From contig QANT01008696.1 in the NCBI GenBank assembly GCA_003254885.1, positions 1-38,579 of the forward strand: a stretch of DNA of 38,579 nucleotides. Direction: 5' to 3'. The notes beneath the pieces were generated by a model. That model had not been told where the DNA came from. It saw nothing but the letters and a program-made list of their open reading frames with translations, and did not search any database. Of the stretch, positions 11,561-21,770 are shown piece after piece (position 1 is the stretch's first letter; each line of letters opens with the position of its first letter). Source of the DNA: Purshia tridentata (Eukaryota; Streptophyta; Magnoliopsida; Rosales; Rosaceae). The position numbers and the translations under genes are program-made.

Positions 11561-11899
11561 TTATCTGAAACCCATCCTTAGCGATCTGCGCTTGGAGTTG
11601 GAGCTGGTGGCTTGCATGGTATTAACCTCCTGATCAATTGCTTTTCTTTTCCTAGAATTTGATGCAGAGACAGAAACAGAGGAAGGGATGAACTGAATTG
11701 CTGATTGAAGTGAATTGTTGTATTGGTAGGGGTTGGTTATATCAGCAAGAGGCTTCCTCCTCAACCTTATTTTCTTCCATTTCTTGGCAGATGACCCATT
11801 TTCAGCAACTGGGTTGCTCAGCCTTGCCTGCTTTGCAGAGAATGGAGGAATGTTCTCTTTGTTGTTGTGGTCACAAAAAGAAATGGTCATGGCCTCCAT
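11561..11899 (-). CDS. Small basic KEN-box/D-box protein, copy 1
   Basis: An intronless frame of 112 residues. The ATG at 11899 (MEAM) is used because it aligns with the start of the second copy; the frame extends upstream only to a TTG. NKENIPP (KEN box, residues 14-16) lies near the N terminus. RKPLADITN at 48-56 fits the destruction-box consensus RxxLxxIxN exactly. Basic clusters (KKWKKIRLRRK, SRKRKA, KRRSLR) suggest nuclear localisation. The C terminus is RSLRMGFR, ending in Phe-Arg. KEN and D-box motifs are known recognition signals for the APC/C ubiquitin ligase, so the protein is probably unstable and cell-cycle regulated; this is inference from motifs. I cannot name an Arabidopsis counterpart with confidence. 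A paralogue lies 1.6 kb away. Confidence 0.75.
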   Translation of the reverse strand: MEAMTISFCDHNNKENIPPFSAKQARLSNPVAENGSSAKKWKKIRLRRKPLADITNPYQYNNSLQSAIQFIPSSVSVSASNSRKRKAIDQEVNTMQATSSNSKRRSLRMGFR

Positions 11900-13202
11900 T
11901 ACTGATAACAAAGTGTTTTGGGAGTTGAGAGAGGAATGAGAGGGTTGGTATTAATTTGTGAAGGATGGTTGGGTTGGAGCTGAAAGAGTGAGCTATTTGT
12001 AATGTTGGTTTTGCCATGGCCTTCTAATTCTATTTGGGAATTGGAGGGATGTTTGAATCTTTCTTCTTTGCTTTAGTTTATAGTTTGTTTTTTTCAGAGG
12101 GTTAAAAACTTAAAATGTTGGGTTTTTGAATTTTAGTTTCAAGGAGGGAGGGACTAGGGGAGTTGAAAATTGAATTTCATATATTTTAATTTGATCTATA
12201 AAATGGCAGGCTGTTTGCTCTCATTAATTAATTAATTAGAATTGTGGTCATGTGATGTAGGCTGTGTAGCCTTGTAGGGAATAGGGAGGGAGGGACAAGA
12301 GTGAGATTTAAAAAATTTGGAAGTGGCAAATGCCAAAATGTGAGTCAAAATGCCAACGATACAAGAAATGTTAAAAAGTCTGTGAATTGAATTCCTGGGT
12401 GTTCTTTAGTCTCAACTCTCAAGTCTCCGAGGCAAATGTCAAATGCAAAAATGATTCAAAAGTAGAAACTTTGGGTTTGGGTGGGGAGTGGAAGGAGTCA
12501 AATATTTCTTTTAAAATTTTGTGGTGACATTTACTGAGATTAAATCGTTTAATCAAATTGAGATTCCCCCTTTCATATTTTGCTCTTTTTATTTTGCTTA
12601 AAAAATTGATTTTCTGCTTTTACAGCCAGTAAAAATGGGATATAAGTTATAACTTATAACCAGTTACCACAGGTCTTGTGCTCTAAAATATTAAATGTAT
12701 CTGTGGTACTTGGTGAATATATGGTGCCACGTTAAAACATAGAACTTGTCCCCATTTGTTTCAGATTCTTGGTAGGCCTGACCGCCTGAGGCCTCTTCTG
12801 GGCCTCTCTATAATACAACCAAATGTTCAAATTTAGCAATCTGCTTGATTAATTTTCATCACGAATTAGTATTTAGTACTACTATTTTTAGTTGTATCAA
12901 TCAGATTAATGACTACTTGACTAGTATCTTATTCCAAGAGAAAAATAAAAAAGTCCAGTCCAAATAGGATATTAGGAGCCATGGTCTAATAGAAGAAAAC
13001 AAGTAAAATTGTATGTTTTTTTTGTTTAATATGAATTTGTATTTGTTTTACAACAGCAGATACTAATGACATTGAAATTGAACTATTATGATGAATATGA
13101 TTGATGAGCAATCAACCTACCCCCAAAAATAAGTGAAAAAAGAAAACTTCCTAATTCCACATAACCCACAATCATGTCAATATGAAGAAAGTAATTGCAA
13201 AA
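11900..13202. other. Spacer between the two KEN/D-box genes
   Basis: It contains the promoter side of copy 1 and the 3' side of copy 2. A ~90 bp block beginning near 11982 is almost identical to one upstream of copy 2. No further ORF is supported. Confidence 0.6.
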
Positions 13203-13580
13203 TTATCTAAAGCCCATCCTTAGCGACCTGGACTTGGAGTTGGAGGAGCTGGTGACTTGAATGGTATTAACCTCCTGATGATCAATTGCTTTTCTTTTCC
13301 TAGAATTTGATGGTGCAGAAGAGACAGAAACAGATGAAGGAAACTGAATCTGAATCTGAATTGGTTGAAGTGAATTGTTGTAGACATTGGTTATATCAGC
13401 AAGAGGCTTCCTAATCCTAAACCTTAAATTCTTAATGGATTTCTTGGAAGATGACCCATTTTCAGGAACTGGGTTGTGCCTCAGCTTTGCCCTTGAAGAC
13501 AATGGAGGAGGGATATTCTCTTTGTTGTTGTGGACCTGGTCACAGCAAGAGCAAGCAATGGCAATGGCCATGGCCTCCAT
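13203..13580 (-). CDS. Small basic KEN-box/D-box protein, copy 2
   Basis: An intronless frame of 125 residues, starting at the ATG at 13580. It shares with copy 1 the MEAM start, NNKENIPP (KEN at 20-22), IRKPLADITN (D-box 57-65), PSSVSVS, NSRKRKAID, QEVNT and the C-terminal SLRMGFR. The copies differ by small in-frame insertions and substitutions (Cys-rich ACSCCDQ near the N terminus, QIQIQ after the D-box). Both degrons and the C terminus are kept while the linkers drift, which argues that both copies are under selection as proteins. Function is inferred as an APC/C substrate or regulator. Confidence 0.76.
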   Translation of the reverse strand: MEAMAIAIACSCCDQVHNNKENIPPPLSSRAKLRHNPVPENGSSSKKSIKNLRFRIRKPLADITNVYNNSLQPIQIQIQFPSSVSVSSAPSNSRKRKAIDHQEVNTIQVTSSSNSKSRSLRMGFR

Positions 13581-15909
13581 TATTAAAGAAGAAATGGGTG
13601 TGTTTGAGAGAGGATGAGAAAGTTTGCGTTAATTTGTGATGGAGAGTTGAATTGGTGTTGGAGTTGAACTCAACCAAGGAGTGAGCTATTTGTAATGTTG
13701 GTTTGTGCCATGGCCTTTTAATTCTATTTTGGAATTGGAGGGATGTTTGAATCTTTCTTCTTTGCTTTTGTTTTTGTATTTGTTGTTTTTAAAAACTTAA
13801 AAAGGTTAAAATGGTGGGTTTTTGAATTTTAGTTTCAAGGAGGGAGGGAGTTGAAAATTTGACTTTGATTATTTCATGGATTCATGTTGTAATGTATTGT
13901 TTTTTTGCTCTCATTAATTACTTAATTAATTATATCGTGGTCAATGCTCATGTGCCATAGGGATTAGGGAGGGAGGGGCAGGAGTGGGATTTTGAAATTT
14001 CAAGGTTGCAAATCCCAAAATGTAAGAGCCAAATGCCAACAACACAATGTTCCAAAAGTAGAAACTTTGGGTTTGGGCGGGGAGTGGAGGAGCCAAATTC
14101 CAAAATTCCAAAAACAAATTAATTAATGTGAGACCCAAATTAAATCTGGATTTGGATTCTTTCATGCTTGTGAATGGCATCATCTTCAAATATGATCATG
14201 CTCATGCGACCAATAAAGCTAGGACATAATTTACCAAAAAAATACTTAACGATCTATTGATTTCTAACAATATTCAAAAACTTTCATGCAGCGTTTTTAT
14301 TTTTATTTTTTTGGGTGTGCACTGCAAATCTGCATCAGATATGTAGAGGTTATTTGGGTGTATAAAAATGTTATGGACCAATGGTATAGGAAATTTGTGA
14401 CATTAGATTTTAAGATTTTAGTTTTTATTAGGGATACTAGGTGTCATTGGCACATTGCACTGCAAAATTGTAGTGACTATAGTACTACTAAGCAAAAAAC
14501 TTTATGTTGTTTGATCGATCAAATAACGGGTTTGAAATATTGTTGTTAAAGTTTTAACATATTCAGATATTCTACATGTGAATTTATGAATAAAATAAAA
14601 TCTAAAAAAAAAAAGAAGATAAAAATCAAAAGTTAATATATTAGTAAACGATAAATGTAGGGATTAACACGGTCAAGATTGGTTTCATTTTTGCTTAAAA
14701 CTACAAAATTAACTAGTCTATTCCATTTGAAATTTTCCCGAACCAAAACCAACTAAAGTGGTTAGAATTAGGTTAGATCCAGGATTAGATTTTCTAAAAT
14801 GTAACCAATAAGAGAAAAAAACCAAATCAAAAATCAACAATTCTAAACTGAACTTTTCATTTTAGGCAACTTAGACTGCTTATCTGAGTTGCATTTGAGT
14901 ATTTGTTCACTGGGAATATAGTGTAGATTGCATGTTTTTTCAGTTAACCAGATCAACGGTGACCATGGTGATGCTACATATCCAAAGAAAAGAGGCAAGA
15001 GGATACAGAGATGGGGGAAGATGGAGAGTTGGAGAGGCACGACTGGGGAGAAGTTTTTAAGACAGGAGACTGTCTTTTTAAGGACATGAGTCTTAATCAT
15101 AGCTCTTGGATTTCATCAAAAAATTGGTTAAACATGTACATCCACCTCAGCATATGAGGCACAAAGTCAGTGAGTGCCTAACCATATTACGCATATATAA
15201 ACACTACTTTGCCAACCCCTTGGTATTTCAATTGAGAATCTTGGCACAAACCAATTCATAAAAGTTCCATCTTGCAAAAGAAATAAATATAAAATAATTT
15301 GCTTTTCGCTTACAAAAGATCTCATCACAATCTGGTATGAAGGTATCCCTCTCGGCAACCTCCAATTTTGTTTTCCTAATAAATAAAAAATACATACCTA
15401 CAGTGTAATTGAGATATTAAACAACAATGGCAACAACAATGTACATATTTTGAAAGCCATGATCCAGAAAATGAACATCATATGGCATTTGAGATCTATT
15501 TGGCCTTGTGATCATGCAAACCTCAAGCTTGCCATTTGAGGAGAATGAAAGTGATTATCAACATAGATGTCATTTACTGAATATTCATGTTTAATAGTTC
15601 ATATGTTTTAAGGTATCCCTCTCGGCAACCTCCAATTTTGTTTTCTTAATAAATAAAAAATACATACCTACAGTGTAATTGAGATTTTAAACAACATTGG
15701 CAACAACAATGTACATATTTTGAAAGCCATGATCCGGAAAATGAACATCATATGGCATTGCCATTTGAGGAGAATGAAAGTGATTATCAACATAGATTTC
15801 ATGTACTGAATATTCATGTTTAATAGTTCATATGTTTTAAGACCAAAGGCATACATTTAGTTTAACATACGATCAAGATATGAAACTTCTGAGCATTAAG
15901 CTATCAACG
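13581..15909. other. Spacer between KEN/D-box copy 2 and the E2 gene
   Basis: The first ~530 bases are the duplicated upstream region of copy 2. The remainder is AT-rich, with small ORFs that show no family features, and ends in a tandem repeat at 15341-15840 beside the E2 stop codon. Confidence 0.55.
15341..15840. repeat. Tandem direct repeat, period ~270 bp
   Basis: Copy 1 spans 15341-15610 and copy 2 spans 15611-15840. Both begin AGGTATCCCTCTCGGCAACC and end ...TTCATATGTTTTAAG. Copy 2 lacks about 40 bases present in copy 1 (around 15490-15530) and otherwise differs at only a few positions. It lies just beyond the 3' end of the E2 gene. Confidence 0.85.
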
Positions 15910-18900
15910 TTATTCACCACTTCCATATAAACGGGTCCACTCCTTTGCTGCATGATACAACGGAAAATGAATCAGTACAAGTAACAAATGTATTCTGTAA
16001 ATTCATGCTAAAGATTTGGAATTAATAGTCAACAAATCGAGTAAAATGATCAAAGGATGAAATACAGAAAAACTTGAAGCTCTGTACAAAGTGACAGGTT
16101 ATTGTCTTTTTTCTTTTTCTTTATTTTAATTCCTTGGCCAAGAAAGGCTAACTACCTCAACAAGCCTCTGCTGCTGTCAGCCATCAAGTTTTTAAACTCA
16201 CACGGTTAATACATGAATATAAACAAACTAGAGTAGTGGAATTTAATTGATTATACCTGTCTCAACAGCTTCTGTTTCATTTGTCTTCCAGTGCTTTGCA
16301 ATGTTCTCGGAAAGTGGATCATCAGGGTTTGGAGCACTCAGAAGTGCTTGGATGCTGATCCAGTGAAACATAGTAAATTGTGTAAGTACTCCACTATATA
16401 TCATGGCACAGGAGCCTAACAATACAGTAATGACATATTTTTATTTATTCTGCCAAAATTAACAGCAGTGACATCCCATTTCAGAAGAGAGTTGAGATTT
16501 GAATATTGATACTCCTAACATAATGGTGAGCAGATTTTCCATTTTCTTTTCCAGATCAAGATAAACTACTATTTTAACATGCAATAATATTGTACTCTAT
16601 TGTAGGGACACAAAATGTCACCTCAGCAATACTGTTCGGATTTGGAGGGCTGGACTCCATTTGTCTTTCAGAATGTCAAGGCATATCCTCCCAAGCTGCC
16701 AAAAGAAATCTTTCTTACTAAGAAACATCAGAATTGTAACAAAGAAAAGGGGTGATAGGAAAAAGCTACTTGCCTTATCAATGTTAGGATGATATATTTT
16801 GGTCAGGAAACGGACCTGTTAATGGGGAAAAAATAGAGGACAAAAGATTGTTCAGCATTTGACATTATCTAAAGACCACAAAACCTATGATGAGATTCAA
16901 TAATGCTAAGAAAGAATATCTTTAGGAATCAAAACCAACTTCCACTTCAAAAAAATTTCAATACAACTAAAAGGAAGCCTATGGGCCAAAAGCATGAAAT
17001 CAGCACCTGAAGATTAGAAGATATGTACGATAACAGTTTCAGTCAAGTCATGTGACCGCAATACACAATTATTAATAAAAAAGGGTGGAATTAATTTGTT
17101 AATGAGCTCCATAATCAATATCCAGGAAATACCAAATTGCAGAAAGTAACTTCTCATTGTGGGAACAGTCAAAAATCAATCACATAATCACAGTAAGACT
17201 AATTGACTGGCCTAATCCTTCAACATATCCCCAAGACATCCTAGATTCACACAACTGAAATACACTAGAACTTGAAAACTTAAGTCCTTCGTAGTAATTT
17301 TGCATGAATCCATCCCCCAAGGAGAGGGGGCTACATTCACGAGTCAATTTGGCACCTGGAAATGTTCTCCTAAACATCAGAATAGAGAAGCATACATACA
17401 TAATCCTTGCTGACAATACAGTAGGTCTTTTTGGTCAAAAAAACTCTACAGTCTACAAAATGGCCTCTTCCAGAAAGTAAATTTGATATTGGAACTCTAT
17501 TCTTCTCATGAGAAGTATTTTCATCAATAATATTGCTAAATGATATCATAAAAAAGCCTCATTATTTGTGACTTTCATTTTCAATGCTTCATCAAGAATA
17601 ACTTCATAGAACAAAAGGCCACACCTGCTTTCCTGATGAATTAATATGGTCATGGAAGTATGGAACATGCATCAGCACACACACATCCAAATAAACCCAA
17701 TCAATCAATTGGGGTTAAAACTTTCAAATCAACCACATGAAAGCTGTAGTATACTATAGTAAGCATCTACCAGAACATAAGTACGAACATATGACGTTAA
17801 TATATGTTAGTACATAATTTACCTTGGGAGGTGCCATTGGATATTCTTCAGGCAAAAACAATTCCAACTTGAAAACCCCACCTAAGTAGAAATAAAAAAA
17901 TAATTGCATGACATGGCATACCAACATGGGGTGAAATTTATCATTAAGAAAAAAAGTGACACCAAACCCTTCGCACAATAGCACAACAGTTGGTAACCTT
18001 CTATTTAAATGGTTATGTTTGAGTGCAGATACAGTGACATGTTACCCAAAGTTACCCAACCAGCAATTATAATATTTGATCTCAGAAACATTGGTGGCAT
18101 AGGAATGGCCAATGCAATTGTAAAGGAATAACTATAAAAAAACTAATCTTGAGATACTCTATAAGTACAAATCTCACCTGTATAACCAATAAAACTTTTG
18201 AACCAAAAGAAGAAAGGCAAATTCTCTTCCCAATAGAATTCATTGGCATGCAAGCCATTATTTAAAAACAATCCCTTAAACCCTTAATTTTTTTTTAAAT
18301 AAAAAAAATAAGGAAAAGGAAGGAAAAATAAAAGGGAAAGACTAGCCCTATCATCCTTGTGACATAGCCACACAATTTCCTTGTCTCATTCCAAAAGAAA
18401 AATGTTATCCCAAATCTAATGATCCATAGAAAACTTTTGCGTGGAATCATCGGCTGTTAAGTTGTTAGTCTTGTGACAATCACTCAGATTAGTCATGTGA
18501 TGATCACCCAACAATAGTATTTTATCTTACGCAGAAATTCCAAGATAAAAAAAAAAAGGAAAAGGAAGGAAAAATAACAGGGAAAGACTAGCCCTATCAT
18601 CCTTGTGACATAGCCACACAATTTCCTTGTCTTATTCCAAAAGAAAAATGTTATCCCAAATCTAATGATCCATAGAAAACTTTTGCGTGGAATCATCAGC
18701 TGTTAAGTTGTTAGTCTTGTGACAATCACTCAGATTAGTCATGTGATGATCACCCATAGACATAGAAACAATAGTATTTTATCTTACGCAGAAATTCCAA
18801 GTTCTAAAGTTTGAATGAATTATTCAGAAACAGAAATACATCAGAAGACAATATTTATAGCATATTTTCAGTTTTCACCACAATGGAGAATAAAGTAAAA

Positions 18901-19849
18901 GGCGAAGATTAAAAGGAAATAAATCCTTCAACAAAAGAACTAAAATAGAGAAACAATGTGTGTCTAATCACCTTCATAGGGAGATTGAGCTGGACCAAGA
19001 ATCATCACGTTAAAATATCGCATGTTCTCTTCTGAAGGAGAAGCACTAATTCCCGGAGCTGCAAAACAAGATCATTAGTTTGATAAGAAGTCATTACATC
19101 AACTTTGAAATTTCAACAGCTAACAGAACAGGTTTTTTATGTTCAAGCTAAATTAACATTATCCTATCATTTCTAGGCTCTTCAACATATAGAAGAGGCC
19201 TGGTACCAGAGAGGCGGTAAGAAAAAGACGTTTATTCATAGTGCAGTAACGATACAGTTTATGTAGTGTACCTAAACAGTAAGCATTAAAAAGAGTGTTG
19301 TCATGCTACGCTCTCAAAGGGATTACTTGTAGTCATGAGAGCACCAACACAGTTCGACAATCAAAAATTCATATCTGAAATATACCTCGGCAGGCTCACA
19401 CAGTAAGATGCCTAGGAAGCCTTTGAAAAAAAGCAACGCACACGGTAGTCCCGTAAATTCTTTTGGCAAGCAGGATGCAAAGTTACCATGTGTCTGTAAT
19501 TCATAAAAGTAACTGTATCTTTGGGTTTGGCCTAAAACTTGGTAAAAAATGCAGAGAGAAGCATAACCCATAACTTGAAATAGGAGTAATTATTTAATTC
19601 ACTTGCCAAACAGAGTCCAGGAGATTCTCCTAACAAAAGCACTTTTTCGTGCTTAACATTAAAGCTAAAATGGAAATTTGATGTCTTTACCTGTAAAAAG
19701 CACTAAAATCTACTTCCCAAGGGCCCAAGCACCTAGACTATTCCATAATTACAAGAATCAAGTCTCAACCTAGAACTGCTCAACTATTCCTAAATTAATT
19801 ACCATGATTTAAGTTCAAACCACAATTTCGCGTATATATAATGAACGAG

Positions 19850-19898
<49 letters not shown>

Positions 19899-20069
19899 CC
19901 TGGTTCGCTGAGAAGCCTCTGTGTCTCCTATTGAATCACACACAAGCAAGCACGTAAATGCAAAATCAGAAGCAGAAAATGAAAGATGAATAAGAATTAT
20001 AGAATAGAGAGATCGGAGGGTGTGAAGGTGAACCTTGATAATTCTTCGAGGGAGATTGCTGTTCGCCAT
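15910..20069 (-). CDS. UBC13: Ubiquitin-conjugating enzyme E2, Ubc13 type (UBC35/36)
   Basis: Eight exons on the minus strand: 20034-20069, 19900-19927, 18972-19058, 17823-17881, 16774-16815, 16622-16695, 16257-16354 and 15910-15947. They join in frame to 153 residues, the standard length for plant Ubc13. The protein starts [18 protein letters not shown] and carries [15 protein letters not shown], the E2 signature YHPN (78-81), catalytic Cys89 in [20 protein letters not shown], and [18 protein letters not shown]. Ubc13 pairs with a Uev/Mms2 partner to build Lys63-linked ubiquitin chains in DNA-damage tolerance and signalling. The C terminus reads LYGSGE. Intron 5 starts with GC rather than GT (AAG/GCAAGT). 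Introns 3 and 4 are about 1 kb each, and intron 3 holds a tandem repeat. Confidence 0.95.
18311..18801. repeat. Tandem direct repeat in E2 intron 3, period 246 bp
   Basis: Copy 1 starts at 18311 and copy 2 at 18557, both with AGGAAAAGGAAGGAAAAATA. They run to TTACGCAGAAATTCCAAG at about 18542 and 18801. Only a few substitutions and a ~12-base insertion (TAGACATAGAAA) in copy 2 separate them, so the event is recent. Confidence 0.88.
19849..19898. repeat. (GA)n microsatellite abutting an E2 splice donor
   Basis: A GA run with one AAAG interruption. On the gene strand it is (CT)n beginning directly after the GT of the intron 2 donor at 19899-19898. Confidence 0.85.
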
Positions 20070-20391
20070 GAAGTCTCTCTTCTTCACTTGGAAGATTACA
20101 GGCGACTCAGAACTCAGAAGCTTAAAGCCCAAAAAGGAAGAGAACGAAGGGGAATCTCTCTCTCTCTCTCTGCGTGCTGGTGGTGGTTTTCAACTTGAGT
20201 CTTTGAATTTGCAAGTGGCCTCCGCAATTCCTATTTATTGTGTTCTTCCCATTATGAGTAGCTTTTTTGGTCACCGACCAATGAAGTTGCTTGATTTGCT
20301 TGGCCTCTTTTACGTTTTGCAGTTGCGTGCCCCCCACTACAGACGCCGGACTATTCCAATCACCTTTCATTATTGAGTTGAACACTTTTAA

Positions 20392-20511
20392 AACAATAAT
20401 CTACTAAAATATTTGTGTTATTTCGATGGCCAACTATTAAATCTTTTTATATATTTATACTATTCGACAATAGTCTATCGAAATAATACAAATATTTTAG
20501 TAAACTATTGT
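20392..20511. mobile_element. MITE-like element with ~35 bp terminal inverted repeats
   Basis: The left arm (20392-20427, containing CTACTAAAATATTTGTG) and the right arm (about 20477-20511, containing CAAATATTTTAGTA) are inverted complements with few mismatches around a ~50-base centre. The size (~120 bp), AT richness and lack of coding capacity fit a MITE. It sits about 320 bases upstream of the E2 start codon. Confidence 0.65.
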
Positions 20512-20774
20512 CAAATGTCACAAGGGTGGTTAACTCAGCAATAAAGGATGGTCAGAATAGCCTGCCCCACTACAAATGATTCTATATAATTCTAACACTG
20601 TCACTTAATATAATAAATCAATGTGATAGATGACATAAGTAAATGTATTTTTTATTGAAGAGGAGGAGAATGGTTTGAATTTAAAAAAATTTTTTATTCT
20701 CAATCAACTAAATCAATTTCAGTTCACTAATATAAGTAAATATTATTAATATTAATACATGAATTAATTACACT

Positions 20775-21770
20775 ATGTAATAATATCAGTGAGTGTAATT
20801 TCGATAATTTTGGCGAAATTATCATTTTTTAAGGGTTCTGAAACGAAATCACCATTCTATACAATTTTCGTTTAAATTTCGGAAATTTCGGAATAACCAG
20901 AAATTTTGATGAAATATCGCCGAAATCTGGAAGAAAAAGAAAAAAAATGGAGAGAGGGAGCCTGGTACCTGCCTGTGGGGAGCCTGGAACGCTGCGAAGA
21001 GAAAGGAAGAGGGAAGTAAGGGAAAGGAAAGTGGGAAGAAAGAAGGAAAGGAAAAATGGGGAAAAAAAAAAGAGAAAAAAAAAGTGAGGCAACAGGTGGA
21101 GCCTAGAGGAAAGGTGCCAAAAAGGAAGGAAGAAAAGAAAGAAAAAAGGGAAAAAAAAAAAAACAAAGGCACGTGGAAAAAATGTAGGAAAGAAAAAAAG
21201 TTTAAATTAGAGTTAATTGGATTTGGTCCCTTTGAATAATTGGAAAAAACAAAGATTTGGAGTTTTGTTAATCTTTTGGCTGGTCCTTTAGTTTTGGGAT
21301 TTCATTTAATTATTTTTAAACTCTAAATTACACTACATTTTCATATAAAAAATAATCAAAAATACCTTAAAAGACCTAAACCCTAATATCATATATTATA
21401 ATTTATATCCTAATAATATAGATTATAGATTATAAAATATATAGGGTTTAGTGTATAAGTTATAGAGTATAAAGACCATACTAATTTTCATTGATTTATT
21501 TTACTAATTTTATTTAACACTACTATTTGCATTCAGTGTGCATTATATTCACTTTATATTGCATAAAACCTATAATAGTTTGGTTCCTTCAATGTTTTTT
21601 TTATAAATATAGTAAATAATATGTTAAATAAGTATATGGTAAAGTTTAACTTAAAATTTCTGTCATTTAATAGTAATTTCCATCATTTTTATCTAAACCC
21701 TAGTAAAATCAAAATTTGGTCAAAATTTTTATGGAAATTTTCATCAAAATCCATATTACATTCCTTGAAT
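20775..21770. repeat. Probable dispersed repeat with purine-rich core
   Basis: Degenerate GAAATTT/AAATTTC words occur near 20800-20920 and again near 21650-21760. Between them is a G/A-rich tract (about 20930-21200) built of GGAAAG-like words. The edge motifs resemble the first 110 bases of the window. The element class is unknown; Phe/Ser-rich frames on the minus strand are by-products of the purine tract. Confidence 0.4.
21377..21450. repeat. AT-rich hairpin with TAAACCCT ends
   Basis: TAAACCCTAATATCATATAT at the left is complementary to the right arm ending ATATATAGGGTTTA. AAACCCTAA is also the plant telo-box word, but here it is remote from any promoter. Confidence 0.5.

Larger units (their letters stand above)
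11152..14110. repeat. Tandem segmental duplication of ~1.5 kb carrying the KEN/D-box genes
   Basis: Copy A runs from about 11152 to 12510 and copy B from about 12718 to 14110. Similarity covers the downstream side (ATATGGTGCCAC), the coding frame, and upstream blocks: GAGTGAGCTATTTGTAATG at about 11982 and 13679, GGAATTGGAGGGATG further on, CTCTCATTAATTA near 12217 and 13907, and AGTAGAAACTTTGGG near 12461 and 14056. Edges are approximate. Confidence 0.8.

Noticed and set aside
13387..13639. Plus-strand frames opposite KEN/D-box copy 2
   Set aside because: The minus-strand frame is conserved between copies with degrons intact; the plus frames are not conserved in the same way.
14286..14549. 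87-residue plus-strand ORF
   Set aside because: Composition and context are intergenic, with no motif, no splice-linked partner and no promoter evidence.
17180..18696. Minus-strand frames within Ubc13 introns 3 and 4
   Set aside because: They are intronic; only the short stretch at 17823-17881 is a real exon.
20829..21172. Phe/Ser/Leu-rich minus-strand frames
   Set aside because: They are produced by a purine-rich tract, are low-complexity and have no domain.
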